Shown in pieces: positions 1-11,811 of a stretch of 27,397 bases of DNA. Each line of letters begins with the position of its first letter. Positions within the stretch are counted from its first letter, which is position 1. Below the pieces are notes generated by a model. That model worked only from the letters and a program-made list of their open reading frames with translations. It had not been told where the DNA came from and ran no database searches. The position numbers and the translations under genes are program-made. The DNA is taken from contig MSJH02000665.1 of NCBI GenBank assembly GCA_001931875.2, positions 1 to 27,397 of the forward strand. The letters run 5' to 3'. This DNA is from Byssochlamys sp. IMV 00236. Its lineage: Eukaryota; Ascomycota; Eurotiomycetes; Eurotiales; Thermoascaceae.

Positions 1-1
1 G

Positions 2-52
2 CCCCTTCCAACAAAAGAAATTGAACTAGTTGGCGCAGCAGATGGATCAGGG
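2..52 (+). CDS. Possible 3' end of an upstream plus-strand gene (partial)
   Basis: Frame 2 is open from the window edge to a TAG at 50-52 and would end in PLPTKEIELVGAADGSG. The stretch is less AT-rich than the DNA that follows, which is why I record it as a possible C-terminus. It is only about 16 codons long, no family is recognisable, and the other two frames also stop early. Treat it as a weak call that only the neighbouring sequence can settle. Confidence 0.2.
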
Positions 53-818
53 TAGAATGCCTTATGATGTTCGCGACTCCTTCTTGTGAAAGCAATTGTA
101 TTAATAATACTTGACTTCTTTTGATAACTTTGATAACTTGTATATAGTATAAAAAGGATTTGAAATTCAATAAAGAACAACAACTCTTGAAACGCGTTTT
201 TAAATAAGAAAACCTTCGAGTTTTCTAACTGAACAACTTATCGAAATACTTCACTAAGAAGTTAATCGATACTTACACCCGCAAGTGCTTCATTTTATAA
301 GAACCACCACACAATATAGCGTCACGAAAACTTTAATTTTTCAATTTTTATAATGTAAAAACTCACGTGATAGTCACGTGATGATATTGCTTGTAGTTTT
401 TACTGCTACGATTTTGGCGTTGAAATTCATATGCTTCATGAAAAATACTCTGTGTAAATGTTTACCACTTGGGAGCATAAAGTTTCTTTTTCACAATAAT
501 AATTATTTGCTGAATACGTCCAAAATAAATGTGCTCTGTTTAATGAAGCTTTTACACTGAACAAAATAGCTTTAAATAGTTTTTAAATAGTAAAAAATAG
601 AAAGAAAATATCTTAAAAAAATTCATTGTTTTAATTGAAATATGTTTACAAAAAGGAGAAAGAACCTTGGAATGTTATTATATGATTGCAGAACGATAAA
701 GCTTTAATTTTTTTTTATTTTTATTTTGATTGTGGACAATGATAATATCTACAGTTGTATTGTTTTTGAATCTTTACTAAATTTATTCTAAATAGTAGCT
801 TTGAATCATAAATAATGT
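53..818. other. Intergenic stretch, no gene supported
   Basis: This AT-rich stretch lies downstream of the PRP43 stop codon. It holds two TCACGTGA octamers (363-370 and 374-381) and, on the minus strand, a candidate AATAAA poly(A) signal for PRP43 (TTTATT on the plus strand, about 782-787). The short open frame from 378 is AT-rich low-complexity sequence with no family resemblance. I see no RNA gene here. Confidence 0.5.
363..381. promoter_or_regulatory. Pair of TCACGTGA E-box palindromes
   Basis: Two identical octamers, TCACGTGA at 363-370 and 374-381, lie 11 bp apart centre to centre, about one helical turn. CACGTG is the core site of bHLH factors (Cbf1/USF/SREBP class). The spacing would place two dimers on the same face of the helix. 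What it controls is unclear, because the nearest supported gene (PRP43) ends here rather than starts. Confidence 0.4.
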
Positions 819-3214
<2,396 letters not shown>

Positions 3215-3845
3215 TATACAAGTTGCAGAACTATTTTTTAAAAAAAAAAGATTTATAAAGTACGGCTTCCTTCAGCTTTAACCGGAATGATAATCCATTC
3301 GTCCAATAAAATTTCTTAATTTGTTCGAAGCCACAGAATATCGTTCTGTTCTTAAATTAACAAAGGTGTTTGCTTAACAGAGTGCTGAAGCATTCTACAG
3401 GATGTTTAAACAAACGAATAGCAGGCTGGAAAGATGTAATGTCTATATTTAAATGAGATAGTATAATCCACTTTTATACCGCAGTAGTGTATTGTCTTGA
3501 GCTATGACGGAATATCTGTTTAGCTGCGGCACAATGTCAGTCAAGTACACCCTAAAAGTAGGGAAATGGCCATTTTATTGTTGACATATTTTTATACATT
3601 AAAGGAAACATTCACATTCAATCAAAATGAGCCCTTTTCGATATCTTCTTTTAAAAAGAGAAATGCCAGCCTTGTCATCATTTATAAACAAACATGATAT
3701 AGTTACTAATTAAGGGGATCTTTAGCAAATCTAACAAGTTTTTGTGTGTTTTATGCTGGAATTGGCTTTTGAGTTTAAATTTCCTAAAGTTTAATTTCAC
3801 CAGGTCACTTTCAATTTCTTTCTCTCTCTCTTTTTTTTTATAAAA
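3215..3845. promoter_or_regulatory. Divergent intergenic region between PRP43 and the BAR-protein gene
   Basis: These 631 bp separate two divergent start codons and should hold both promoters. A CT-rich tract at about 3812-3839 runs nearly up to the BAR-protein start, as seen before several other genes in this window. A short open frame (3627-3713, 28 codons) starts with MSPFRYLLLKREMP. It could be an upstream ORF or chance, and I cannot assign it. No tRNA or other RNA gene was recognised. Confidence 0.45.
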
Positions 3846-5005
3846 ATGTCTCAATCCAACGACGGACTCAAAGTTGTAGACGCTGAACCAGTTCAACAAC
3901 CAACTCAAAGTACTTCAACTTCTTTAAATCCAAATGCCATTTTGAACAACACTTTGGATGGATTCGCTCAATTGAGTTCTCGCTTTAACCCTTTTGCTCA
4001 AAAGCTCAACAAGGGCATTGGACAAGTCAGACAGGTATTATATACATATATCATCAAAGCTTCAATATACTCATTATTATATAGTACGCTCAAGAAAAGC
4101 TGGGAACAGCTGAAAATATTACTGAATTACCTCAGGAATATAAGGATTTAGAAAGGGTGAGATAAGGAATGATACACAACAAGTTACCTATTATTCATAT
4201 ATGTATAAATAGCGTTTGGATGCCCTTCGTGATGTACAAACCAATATGTTAAAGATTACTCGCACTTTCAATAACCCATCCTATGATTACCCTGTTCAAG
4301 TTCAACAATCTTTGATCAACTTGTCTACTACAGTTACTCGCGAAATCCAACAACTTGCGTTAACATCGGCGGCCGATCGTGCTGCTGCTGTTCAACCTCC
4401 TACAACAGTTGAAGAGCCAAAGACACTGATGCACGGCCTTGCCCGTGTAGCAGCTCAAGGTGCCCAAGAGGTCGGTATCGAAGAGCCTTTGGGAACGACT
4501 TTATTCAAGTACGCTACAATCACTCAAAAGGTTGCCGATGCTCGCGTCAAGATGGATCAAACCATCGGTGAAAAGTTCAATAAGCCAGTTCAGACTACTC
4601 TAAATACAGCTATTGAACAAGCTAACAAGGCAAGACGAAATGTTCAATCCATTCGCTTATCTCTTGATGCTTGTAAAGCCAAATACCGTTCTGCTCGTCC
4701 TGAAAAATCAGAAGCTGCTCGTCTGGAAGTTGAACAGGCAGAAGACCAATTTGTAGCTGCAGTTGAAGAGTCCACCAACTTGATGAAGGCTGCGTTGGAT
4801 AACGTAATTTAATAGTTTGATTCTGCTCTAATCGTGTACTAACCTGATCATTTTATAGCCCGAGTTTTATCGCAATTTAGCTGATTTAGTTGCTGCACAG
4901 TTACAGTACTTTAAGGAAGCTCAAGACCTCTTGTCTGATCTGGCACCTGAGTTGGATGAAATTCAAGTCACTCAGGAATCTTTGTACAGAAATAGTCGTG
5001 CTTAA
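3846..5005 (+). CDS. GVP36: BAR-domain protein, Gvp36-like
   Basis: Predicted membrane-curvature protein of the fungal Gvp36 type; in yeast this BAR protein acts at the Golgi and in endocytosis. Four exons, 3846-4034, 4085-4156, 4213-4803 and 4859-5005, give 332 aa, close to yeast Gvp36 (326 aa). The N-terminus has a Gln/Ser/Thr-rich leader followed by LSSRFNPFAQKLNKGIGQVRQ and YAQEKLGTAENITELPQEY, then LERRLDAL and NPSYDYPVQ, the family signature. Long charged helices (QANKARRNVQSIRLSLDACK, then EQAEDQFVAAVEES) are typical BAR coiled-coil. All introns are phase 0 and 50-56 nt; the third contains TACTAAC, a perfect branch-point consensus. The start lies just after a CT-rich tract. The symbol rests on resemblance recalled from the family, not on a search. 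Confidence 0.85.
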
Positions 5006-5589
5006 TGTATTTTATTAATGATAAATCACGCATTCGATCATTATTATTGTGTCTCATACGTGTCTTCTTTGAAGAAATGGTATTTGTATCTTTTTTCTTT
5101 TAGCCGATATGAGCAAATACAATTGTTCAATGATCCCATATACAAGGGTCATGATGACATAGTACTAAATCGATCTCTTTTCCCCTTGATCAAATCATAT
5201 GCATATAGAAGCCAGTTTCGTCAGGCAACATCAAGTTTTACTGAGAAATTTTTTTATCTATTGACGGTCATTACAAAGCCCTTTATAGTACAATCAAAGG
5301 TTTCGTTGTTACAAACCTTATCAAGAACTGCTATCTGTGGTTTGTTTTCTTGCAGTAGGACAACTTTCTCTAATTAATCGAACAAAAGCATGTCATTTAT
5401 TTCACAAGTTACAAGAATCATTTGCTTGTGTAGCAGCAACCTATCTGCTATAGAACCTTTTTGATACGAGCGAGCGAGAAATCTTATCATTCCAAGCATG
5501 TCATTCTGTGCTATTAGAGGGTATTGGTGATATGTTTGCAATTCAATGATATTCAATTAAAGTCAAATAGAATAAAGTTTATTATATAT
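5006..5589. other. Intergenic stretch between two convergent genes, with unexplained open frames
   Basis: This lies between the stop codons of the BAR-protein gene and the Ser/Pro-repeat gene. The plus strand has a 119-codon open frame (5018-5377). The minus strand has a 60-codon frame (5556-5374), and the same frame reopens after the stop for about 38 more codons. Neither resembles a family I know, and neither shows good splice sites. It could hold long 3' UTRs or a decayed gene. Confidence 0.35.
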
Positions 5590-6637
5590 TTAGTTTGGAG
5601 GGTTACTTTCTTCGTATCTTTTTAGGATGATGTGTTCCTCTACGGCCTGCTTCTTTTTAGTTCGATTGCTAGCAAACAGTGCTTCTCCAAAAAGAGCACT
5701 GTTTCTATCATTAAAAAGTTCATAGAATAACTCGCTGATGTTTGCAGCAGTTCGTTCATTAAGGGCGTCCAGTCTTTCCAAAAATATGACAAATGTGTCT
5801 AAATTTGCTACGACAGTCTCCCTTTTGTTAAGTTAATGTGTGTTTCGTGTTTTTCATAAAGATAAGGACTTACCTATTAACAGGGACGTTTTCACGATGA
5901 AGCTCTTCATCTCTTAATTGTGTTATATATCTCTCTAGTTTTTCTTCATACCGTTCTTCGTGTTCTGGTAAGCGGGTATATCGTCTTTTCTTTGCTTCTT
6001 TGTTCCAACCCTTGTACTTTTTAATTAATTTTCTTGAGACTTCTTCTATTTCAAATGGTTCCAAACCAGAAATGCTCCTATTAGGACCTAGCTGCCTTGG
6101 CGGGTTGTCATTTTGGTTTCCTTCACGAGCGTGAGGGCTTTCAGGAGAAGTATCTGGCGTACGTGTTTCTGAAGAGGATGAGGGAGAGATGGGTACCGAG
6201 TGTGTTTCTGAAATGGAAGATGGTGTGTCGGGTATATCCGCATTTCGTGCTTGAGCGGCATTACTCACTTCCTCGGGACTCAGTTTTGTCTTGAGCTCTG
6301 CTGAATGCGTTTCTGAAGAAGACGGCGTATGCGGCTTCGAATAAGTTTCTGGAGAAGTAGGTACCAAAGAGGAAGACAGTGTATGCGGCTTGGAATAAAT
6401 TTTTGGAGAAGTAGGCGATGTGGGAGGCGTTGAACATGCTTCTGAAGAGGAAGACGGCGTATGCGGTTTGGAATAAGTTTCTGGAGAAGAAGGTGGCGTG
6501 TCATAGGTAGAACATGTCTCTGAAGAAGCGTCTTGGTCGGGAGGATTAGGTACCTTTTCTGTTAAAGTCTTCTTTTTAAAGTAGCTCTTGCCCTTTTTGA
6601 ATAGAATAATCATTTTATGATAATGAAGAAGAAACAA
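5590..6637 (-). CDS. Ser/Thr/Pro-repeat protein of unknown function
   Basis: I do not recognise this gene. Two exons, 6637-5874 and 5821-5590, separated by a 52-nt GT-AG intron, give about 332 aa. A later in-frame ATG (6613) would shorten the product by 8 residues. The N-terminal half is low complexity, with imperfect repeats built from ETYSKPHTPSSSSE and many SP/TP pairs, which are potential proline-directed kinase sites. The C-terminal half (from about GLEPFEIEEVSRKLIKKY) is charged and probably helical and looks folded: it includes KGWNKEAKKRRYTRLPEHEE and, across the splice, LERLDALNERTAANISELFY. No signal peptide or membrane segment is seen. The exon join restores one open frame, which supports the model. 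It is probably a lineage-restricted protein. Confidence 0.7.
6300..6530 (-). repeat. Imperfect coding repeat (Ser/Thr/Pro-rich)
   Basis: Tandem-like imperfect units of about 36-75 bp encode variants of SPETYSKPHTPSSSSE (also SPKIYSKPHTLSSS and PETYSKPHTPSSSETHS). On the plus strand the words GGCGTATGCGG and GAATAAGTTTCTGGAGAAG recur with small changes. The repetition keeps a second minus-strand frame open across the block, which I regard as a shadow. Confidence 0.6.
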
Positions 6638-7281
6638 GCAAGCTCTATTCTTATATCTTCTTAAATACCATCCAAAAATAACCTTGTTACACTATGTATC
6701 ATGGTAGCATCTTGCGATAACTGGTATCGATACCTAAAAATAATGAATATATGGATACTAGTATATCGAGGCTCATTCCGGCACACATTATTATTATTTC
6801 GATATTTTTAGTTAAACTACCAAAGCCAAGGCTTTACTTTTAGTTGACTGTTACTCTTTGTCAAAACAGATACGCTTTTTTTTCCCATTCCCCTGACCGG
6901 ATTCTACTTTATAGGAACGTGTTTAATGGTCATATTGTAACATTGTACAGTACAAATGTGTTCTTGATCTAAAGCTCATCCAATAAAAACCAAATTTATA
7001 TACTGGAGCCACATTTTTGTTTATATATATATATATAAAGGGCTTACAAGCGCGGCTTTTACTCTTGGCAACAGTGTCGTTAATTCTAGATAATACCATA
7101 TAACTAGAAGATCCAATAGGTTCGCATTGAACAAAGAGTTAAAGATAACAGGGCGAATATCGTTGAAAAATGCGCAATCTATTATGGCTATGCTTATGAC
7201 CAGCTATCACTGAACAGTTCAAACACAAGCGATTCGTTTCTTTACGTTTTAAATAGGTAAAACTAAAGATCAAGACTGAGT
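6638..7281. promoter_or_regulatory. Divergent intergenic region, no gene supported
   Basis: These 644 bp separate the starts of two divergent genes. A (TA)n run ending TATATAAAG at about 7023-7040 may act as a TATA element or be simple sequence. No coding frame, tRNA or structured RNA is evident. Confidence 0.4.
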
Positions 7282-8561
7282 ATGATAATTCCTTGTTCAG
7301 TCAATGACTTCATGCGGGGTTGCCCTGTGAGTAGTGTAACCTGATTTCACATGAATAAGCATTATTTAATCATTTTTCTTTTATTTCCCCTGCTAATTAG
7401 GCCATGGCAGTGAAGAGAAGGTCGAGTGATTTGGAATTAAAGGAGAGTCAAGGAAAGACAATGGCAGAAAATAAACGACGATCAGCACAAACACAATCTT
7501 GGATCTATGATTCGGCTACTGCAGAACAAAACATGGATGATAAGCAAGAGGAAGACGATAAGGATACCAGAGGAATAAAAGACGAAAAAAACAACATTCA
7601 GAGCAATGAAGCAAGCAGTAGAGGCATATGGTCATGGCTGACATACTCAGCAGAGCCTTCGAACCAGACCAAACAGACCAAAGGGAAGAGTGAGGAACAA
7701 AGGACAGTGAGTGATGCAGATAAAGAACCACAAGGAACAAGTGGCAAACGACCATTCTACTGGAAGACATTCTTTACAACTTCAACAACAGAGCCAGAAA
7801 ATGGAAAGGATACAGTCATTGTTACTGACGACAGTGATGATGATAACTCAATGATAGATGTGGCCAAAAAGCAGGGATCAGCTCCTTCTTTATGCAAAAA
7901 TGCCATCTTGCCTACCTTTCAATCTCAATTTGAAGCTAGGAGTGACGATAGCTTCATCACATGGGCGATCAATGCTATAAAGAGCTCAATTTTCACAAGA
8001 GTACCTACTATAATTGAATCCATGAAGCAGATGCCAGATAATATAGGCGGAAAGAAGATTGTGATCATTGGTGTCCATGGCTGGTTTCCCATGAAGGTAG
8101 GCATAGGGTATTAAGATCTTTATCAAAATACTAAGCAACCCGACCTACAAGCTAGTAAGAAGCATGATTGGTGAACCAACGGGAACTTCACAAAAGTTTT
8201 GTGAACAGATGACTCTTGCGGTTAAAAAGTACTTTTTAGACAATCATGATTTGACTATACCCGATAAGTCAATCACTAGTATTCCATTGCTCTGGGAAGG
8301 AAAGGTTCAAGAAAGAGTAGATAAATTTTATGATCTTATTCAGGCTCAATGGATAGAAAGCATAAAAGAAGCTGATATCATCCTATGGGCTACTCATTCT
8401 CAGGGCACACCTGTGTCGATCATTCTGCTACAGAAACTGATTGAGTCATCCATCATTCGACCACAGCAACAACCAATGTGTTTGCTAGCAATGGCAGGTA
8501 TTTCTCATGGACCATTTCCAACCTTGAAAGGAAATCTTTTAGTCAAGGTAAAATATATAGA

Positions 8562-8603
<42 letters not shown>

Positions 8604-9343
8604 AAAAGGGGCAAATATGAACATACCTCCTATAGTACTTTGAAGCAGATCCGGCCAGAGAACTGTTTGAATTTATGAATTCGAATTCGGAAGTGTCCAT
8701 CATCTATAGAGAGGCTATGGCTTATGTCCTGCAGCACGATATCAAGGTCGTACTTGTTGGATCTATGCAAGATCAAGTTGTCCCTTTGTATTCAGCAATT
8801 ATGTCTGGCCTGTCTCATCCTAATCTACTGCGTGCCATTTATGTTGATGGTCACATCTATTCTAAAGATGACTTTTTGATTCGACTCATTGAGTTTGCAA
8901 TAAGTCTATTAAATATGGGTCTTTCTGACCATGGATTTCTGATTCATATTAGTGAAGCTTTAGCTGGCAACCTTTACTCTCTGGAAGGTGGTCATTCAAC
9001 AATATATGAAGAATTGGACGTGTTTACCCTACCACTGCAGTACCTGTTTGAAACACATCCTATCGGTCATAAACAAAAGAAGATACATATAGAGCAAAAG
9101 GTGGAAAGGGCAATGAACGAAGTCAAGGCAAGACTAGATCCATTCCAAGCGAGATTAAAGTTGAATCCGTTTCATCTACCTTGGGCAATGCGTGGTATTT
9201 GGGATGATTCAAGAATATTAAGTAATGATGCTTTACGTAAAGAGCTAGAGCAACTTCAGGCGTTATTTAATAAATGGAACCCAACAAGTGCCAGGTTAAA
9301 GGAGATTAAGTTTCGATTGGAGCCTTTGAAAGCAAGATTATAA
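7282..9343 (+). CDS. Alpha/beta-hydrolase-like protein (probable lipase/esterase fold)
   Basis: The fungal conserved core begins with KKIVIIGVHGWFP, crosses a splice to LVRSMIGEPTGTS, and carries WATHSQGTPVS. In numbering from the ATG at 7404, HSQG (Ser about 314) would be the nucleophile elbow, VGSMQDQVVP (Asp about 409) the acid loop, and GGHSTIYEE (His about 483) the histidine. The first Gly of GxSxG is replaced, so activity is inferred. Core exons are 7404-8096, 8152-8547 and 8636-9343 (598 aa). A possible extra first exon (7282-7326, MIIPCSVNDFMRGCP) joins in phase at 7401, giving 614 aa; otherwise the 74-nt intron is in the 5' UTR. The N-terminal 190 residues are charged, Ser-rich and likely disordered. 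The last intron holds 39 consecutive A. No signal peptide is seen. Substrate unknown. Confidence 0.8.
8563..8601 (+). repeat. 39-nt poly(A) run inside an intron
   Basis: This uninterrupted run of A lies in the third intron (8548-8635) of the hydrolase-like gene, on its sense strand. The flanking exons join in phase (LVK to YFEADP), so the run is not coding. The exact length may be affected by sequencing error. Confidence 0.85.
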
Positions 9344-9385
9344 ACAGTACATATATCCACTTTATCATACATTGTCTATAGAGGA

Positions 9386-9391
9386 AATAAA
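9386..9391 (+). terminator. Candidate poly(A) signal AATAAA
   Basis: AATAAA occurs 43 nt after the hydrolase-like stop codon and 35 nt before the stop codon of the convergent RhoGAP gene. Cleavage here would keep the plus-strand transcript almost clear of the neighbouring coding sequence. Confidence 0.5.
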
Positions 9392-9425
9392 AATATGGGC
9401 AGACATAAAAGTGTGTCATATTTTT

Positions 9426-11183
9426 TTATTGTTCATCTTGTTCAAAAAACCAGTCAGCTTGCAAAATCAGTGCTTCAATCACCTTGCTCTGAAGGTCGGA
9501 TTGCATAATGCCACTTAGCTCTCCTTGAACCGGTCGTAAGAGGCTGACCGAAAATATCAAAGCCAAGTTTGAAGCTTCCATCTTATTGATTTCAGAGTAT
9601 GAGGCAACATGGCTAAGATGCCGCATTAAATACTCCAAAACAATAAAATTTGGCTTTGGTAGACTGTGAAGTACAGATTTGATTTGAAACATGCGCTCTT
9701 CATAGTCTGATATTTCTATTCAAATTAGGTCAGTTTATATATAAAAAAGTTATTGTCCTTTGCCTTACTTGCTGCTTCCATAAAGTAATCATAGTATTCA
9801 AATGTCATTAATGGATTGCGAAGTTCACGGAAATAGAGTTTGAGTAAACCAGTTACTGCATTGATATCGTGTTCATCCTTGAATGTGACATGCTCTCCTA
9901 TTTAACTATGAATAAAAAAAAAGAATATCTTCGAGGGTTATCACATACTGTCATTAAATGCTGCTTTATATTTTTGTATGCTAGACGTTGGTCCAGACAG
10001 TCTGTAAATTCCTACTGATTGTAATCCCCTTGCTTCCACTTCTTTTATGCATGTTGAAACAATATAGGGAACATCACCATTTTCTTCCATTCTTAAATAA
10101 CCTCCAAACACACTATTTTCTATCATGCAAATGAGTAATCTGTCGGATTAAGTTGTAACTACTATTGATGTACCATCAGGTTGTGATTGAGGAGTAGGCA
10201 TATATTTTGGTTCCATTTTCTTTGAGTTTGCTTTCGTAAACCAAAATGGTTTCTTTTCTTCTGTATACTGATCTTTAGTCATTTTTCTGTTTACTTTCAT
10301 ATGATCTTCATCGATTGACAGCGAGGTTAATAGTCTCATGATTTCTACACAGAAAGAAAGTGAGCAAGCAAAGGTGTAGGCCTGTTGACATACCTGTGTC
10401 TTGATTTTGACCTTCTTTACGAGCAATGAGTTCTCTCATAATAGCATCAAGCCAAAGAGAGAAATCTTTATCATTTTCAGTTTGAATGTATAGTTTTACT
10501 TTGTGCGGTGTTGATATGATAAATACGTATTTTCTTTTCGTGTCTTGTTTTCCAGCTGGGTCAATGTTGCATGAGTGTAAATCGAAACTGCCAACAGGTA
10601 ACCGAGCTATTTTCTAAAGATATAGACACACAATTTTAGTTAAAAGGGTTATTTCATTTTTGAGCCTCTTCTCACTTTGCTTTTTCCGTGGCTCTCCTTG
10701 TTGTATAAGAGTAAGAATCCATTGGATAACACTGCATAATAAACTTTCCAGGAACTCAGTTTACCACCTTCCTCCTTTTCAGAAATCATCTTCATTTGAA
10801 TGTTTCCTTTATGTCGAATCCATTCTGGTTGTAGTTTATCCAGTTCCTATTTAATCTATTAATAACGAGTTGTTTGTTTGTTTATTATTACCAATTTCTT
10901 TAATTCATCAGGTTCAAGCCTAGCTGTTACCGTGGTAACCAAGTCTGTCGTATCATCTGGTTTATCCCACCGAGATTCTCCTGTGGATTCATTAAAGTAG
11001 TATATGGTTCCATCTTCATCTATTATTCATCCAATATTTTCTTCATTAACCTCTTTCAATTTTTATTAATTGAATGAAGCCTTACTTTACCATATGCAGA
11101 CTCCCAACCTTCAGGTAATGTCGTTGCTGTTGGTGTTGTTATTGTTGTTGTCTGTTCCTAAGATGAGGAGTATTCGTCAGCAT

Positions 11184-11229
<46 letters not shown>

Positions 11230-11603
11230 TTATGTTACTACTACTACTGCTAATAAAAATGGGTTAGCATAAAATATATATATATATATGGTCTCTGTTT
11301 CTAGTCTATTTTACCTTCTGTTGTTTCTAGTCTTATTCTATTTGCAGGAAAGAAACCGATTTGGTCATTTAATTCGCCTTTATATAAACTTGTTTAATTG
11401 GGTTCAATTATGCTTATATTCTTATCTAACCTTCCCACCTATTAAAGACATGTTAAATGACATGTTTTAGTTATTATTATGTGTTATTATTACCAGTCAT
11501 CGTTATGCTTCTCTAATAGCTTAATTCTATCTCCTTGTTTAAAAGATAATTCAAATTCACCTTCTGCTGTGTAATCCCAAACGGCTATAAGATATTGTGT
11601 CAT
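9426..11603 (-). CDS. SH3-WW-PH-RhoGAP protein (Rho GTPase-activating protein)
   Basis: Predicted to switch off Rho-family GTPases at the membrane or cortex. Eleven exons (minus): 11603-11494, 11438-11431, 11377-11315, 11126-11091, 11019-10892, 10846-10676, 10613-10394, 10344-10174, 10119-9949, 9897-9769, 9715-9426. They join in frame to 498 aa. SH3 about 1-58 (AVWDYTAEGEFELSF, DDWWEGELNDQIGFFPANRI); WW about 64-93 (LPEGWESAYDEDGTIYYFN, then ESRWDKP); PH about 121-235; RhoGAP about 303-495, with GIYRLSG giving the arginine finger at about Arg342 and NAVTGLLKLYFRELRNPL. The order matches animal ARHGAP9/12/15/27. Exon 2 is only 8 nt. The acceptor of exon 4 is the least certain, as its 188-nt intron contains 42 A. 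The gene is head-to-head with the RAX2-like gene. Confidence 0.9.
11185..11226 (-). repeat. 42-nt poly(A) run (sense strand) inside a RhoGAP intron
   Basis: The plus strand shows 42 consecutive T, which is poly(A) in the sense of the RhoGAP gene. It lies in the 188-nt intron 3 (11314-11127), three to four times longer than the other introns of that gene, which also has a (TA)n stretch near 11277-11289. The intron appears expanded by simple sequence. Confidence 0.8.
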
Positions 11604-11811
11604 TGTTTAAGAAAAAGAAAAGTGAAAGGGCAAAACGCTATTTAAAATAAAAAAATGGCTCATTTCCAGAATTGGAAATTGATCGCACTATTGAATTTGT
11701 TGTTTCTCTTTCTCTTTCTGCTCCCTTCTTTTTTTTTTTTTGCCTTTCTTTCTTTTTATATATTCTTTGACAACATTTCATAAAAGGTTGTCAATATAAA
11801 AATTTAAAGCC
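11604..11811. promoter_or_regulatory. 208-bp bidirectional promoter, RhoGAP / RAX2-like
   Basis: This short region separates the two start codons. It has CT-rich sequence toward both genes: CTTTCACTTTTCTTTTTC on the minus strand just before the RhoGAP ATG, and a CT-rich block at about 11700-11757 before the RAX2-like gene. AT-rich TATA-like sequence follows at about 11756-11762. The transcripts probably share control elements, but no factor site is recognised. Confidence 0.55.

Noticed and set aside
378..560. 60-codon plus-strand open frame
   Set aside because: AT-rich low-complexity translation with no family resemblance. It lies in the spacer downstream of PRP43.
5018..5377. 119-codon plus-strand open frame
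   Set aside because: No recognisable domain and no splice or codon support. It begins just after the BAR-protein stop and is most likely 3' UTR or spacer.
6280..6504. Second minus-strand frame across the Ser/Pro repeat
   Set aside because: Kept open by the repetitive DNA; it is a shadow of the real frame, which continues in phase into exon 2.
10148..10173. RhoGAP exon 8 continuing to a stop at 10148
   Set aside because: A 54-nt GT-AG intron (10173-10120) removes the stop and restores the start of the RhoGAP domain (DENSVFGGYLR).
11070..11470. Plus-strand open frames opposite the RhoGAP SH3/WW exons
   Set aside because: They include translated poly(T) and lie antisense to well-supported exons.
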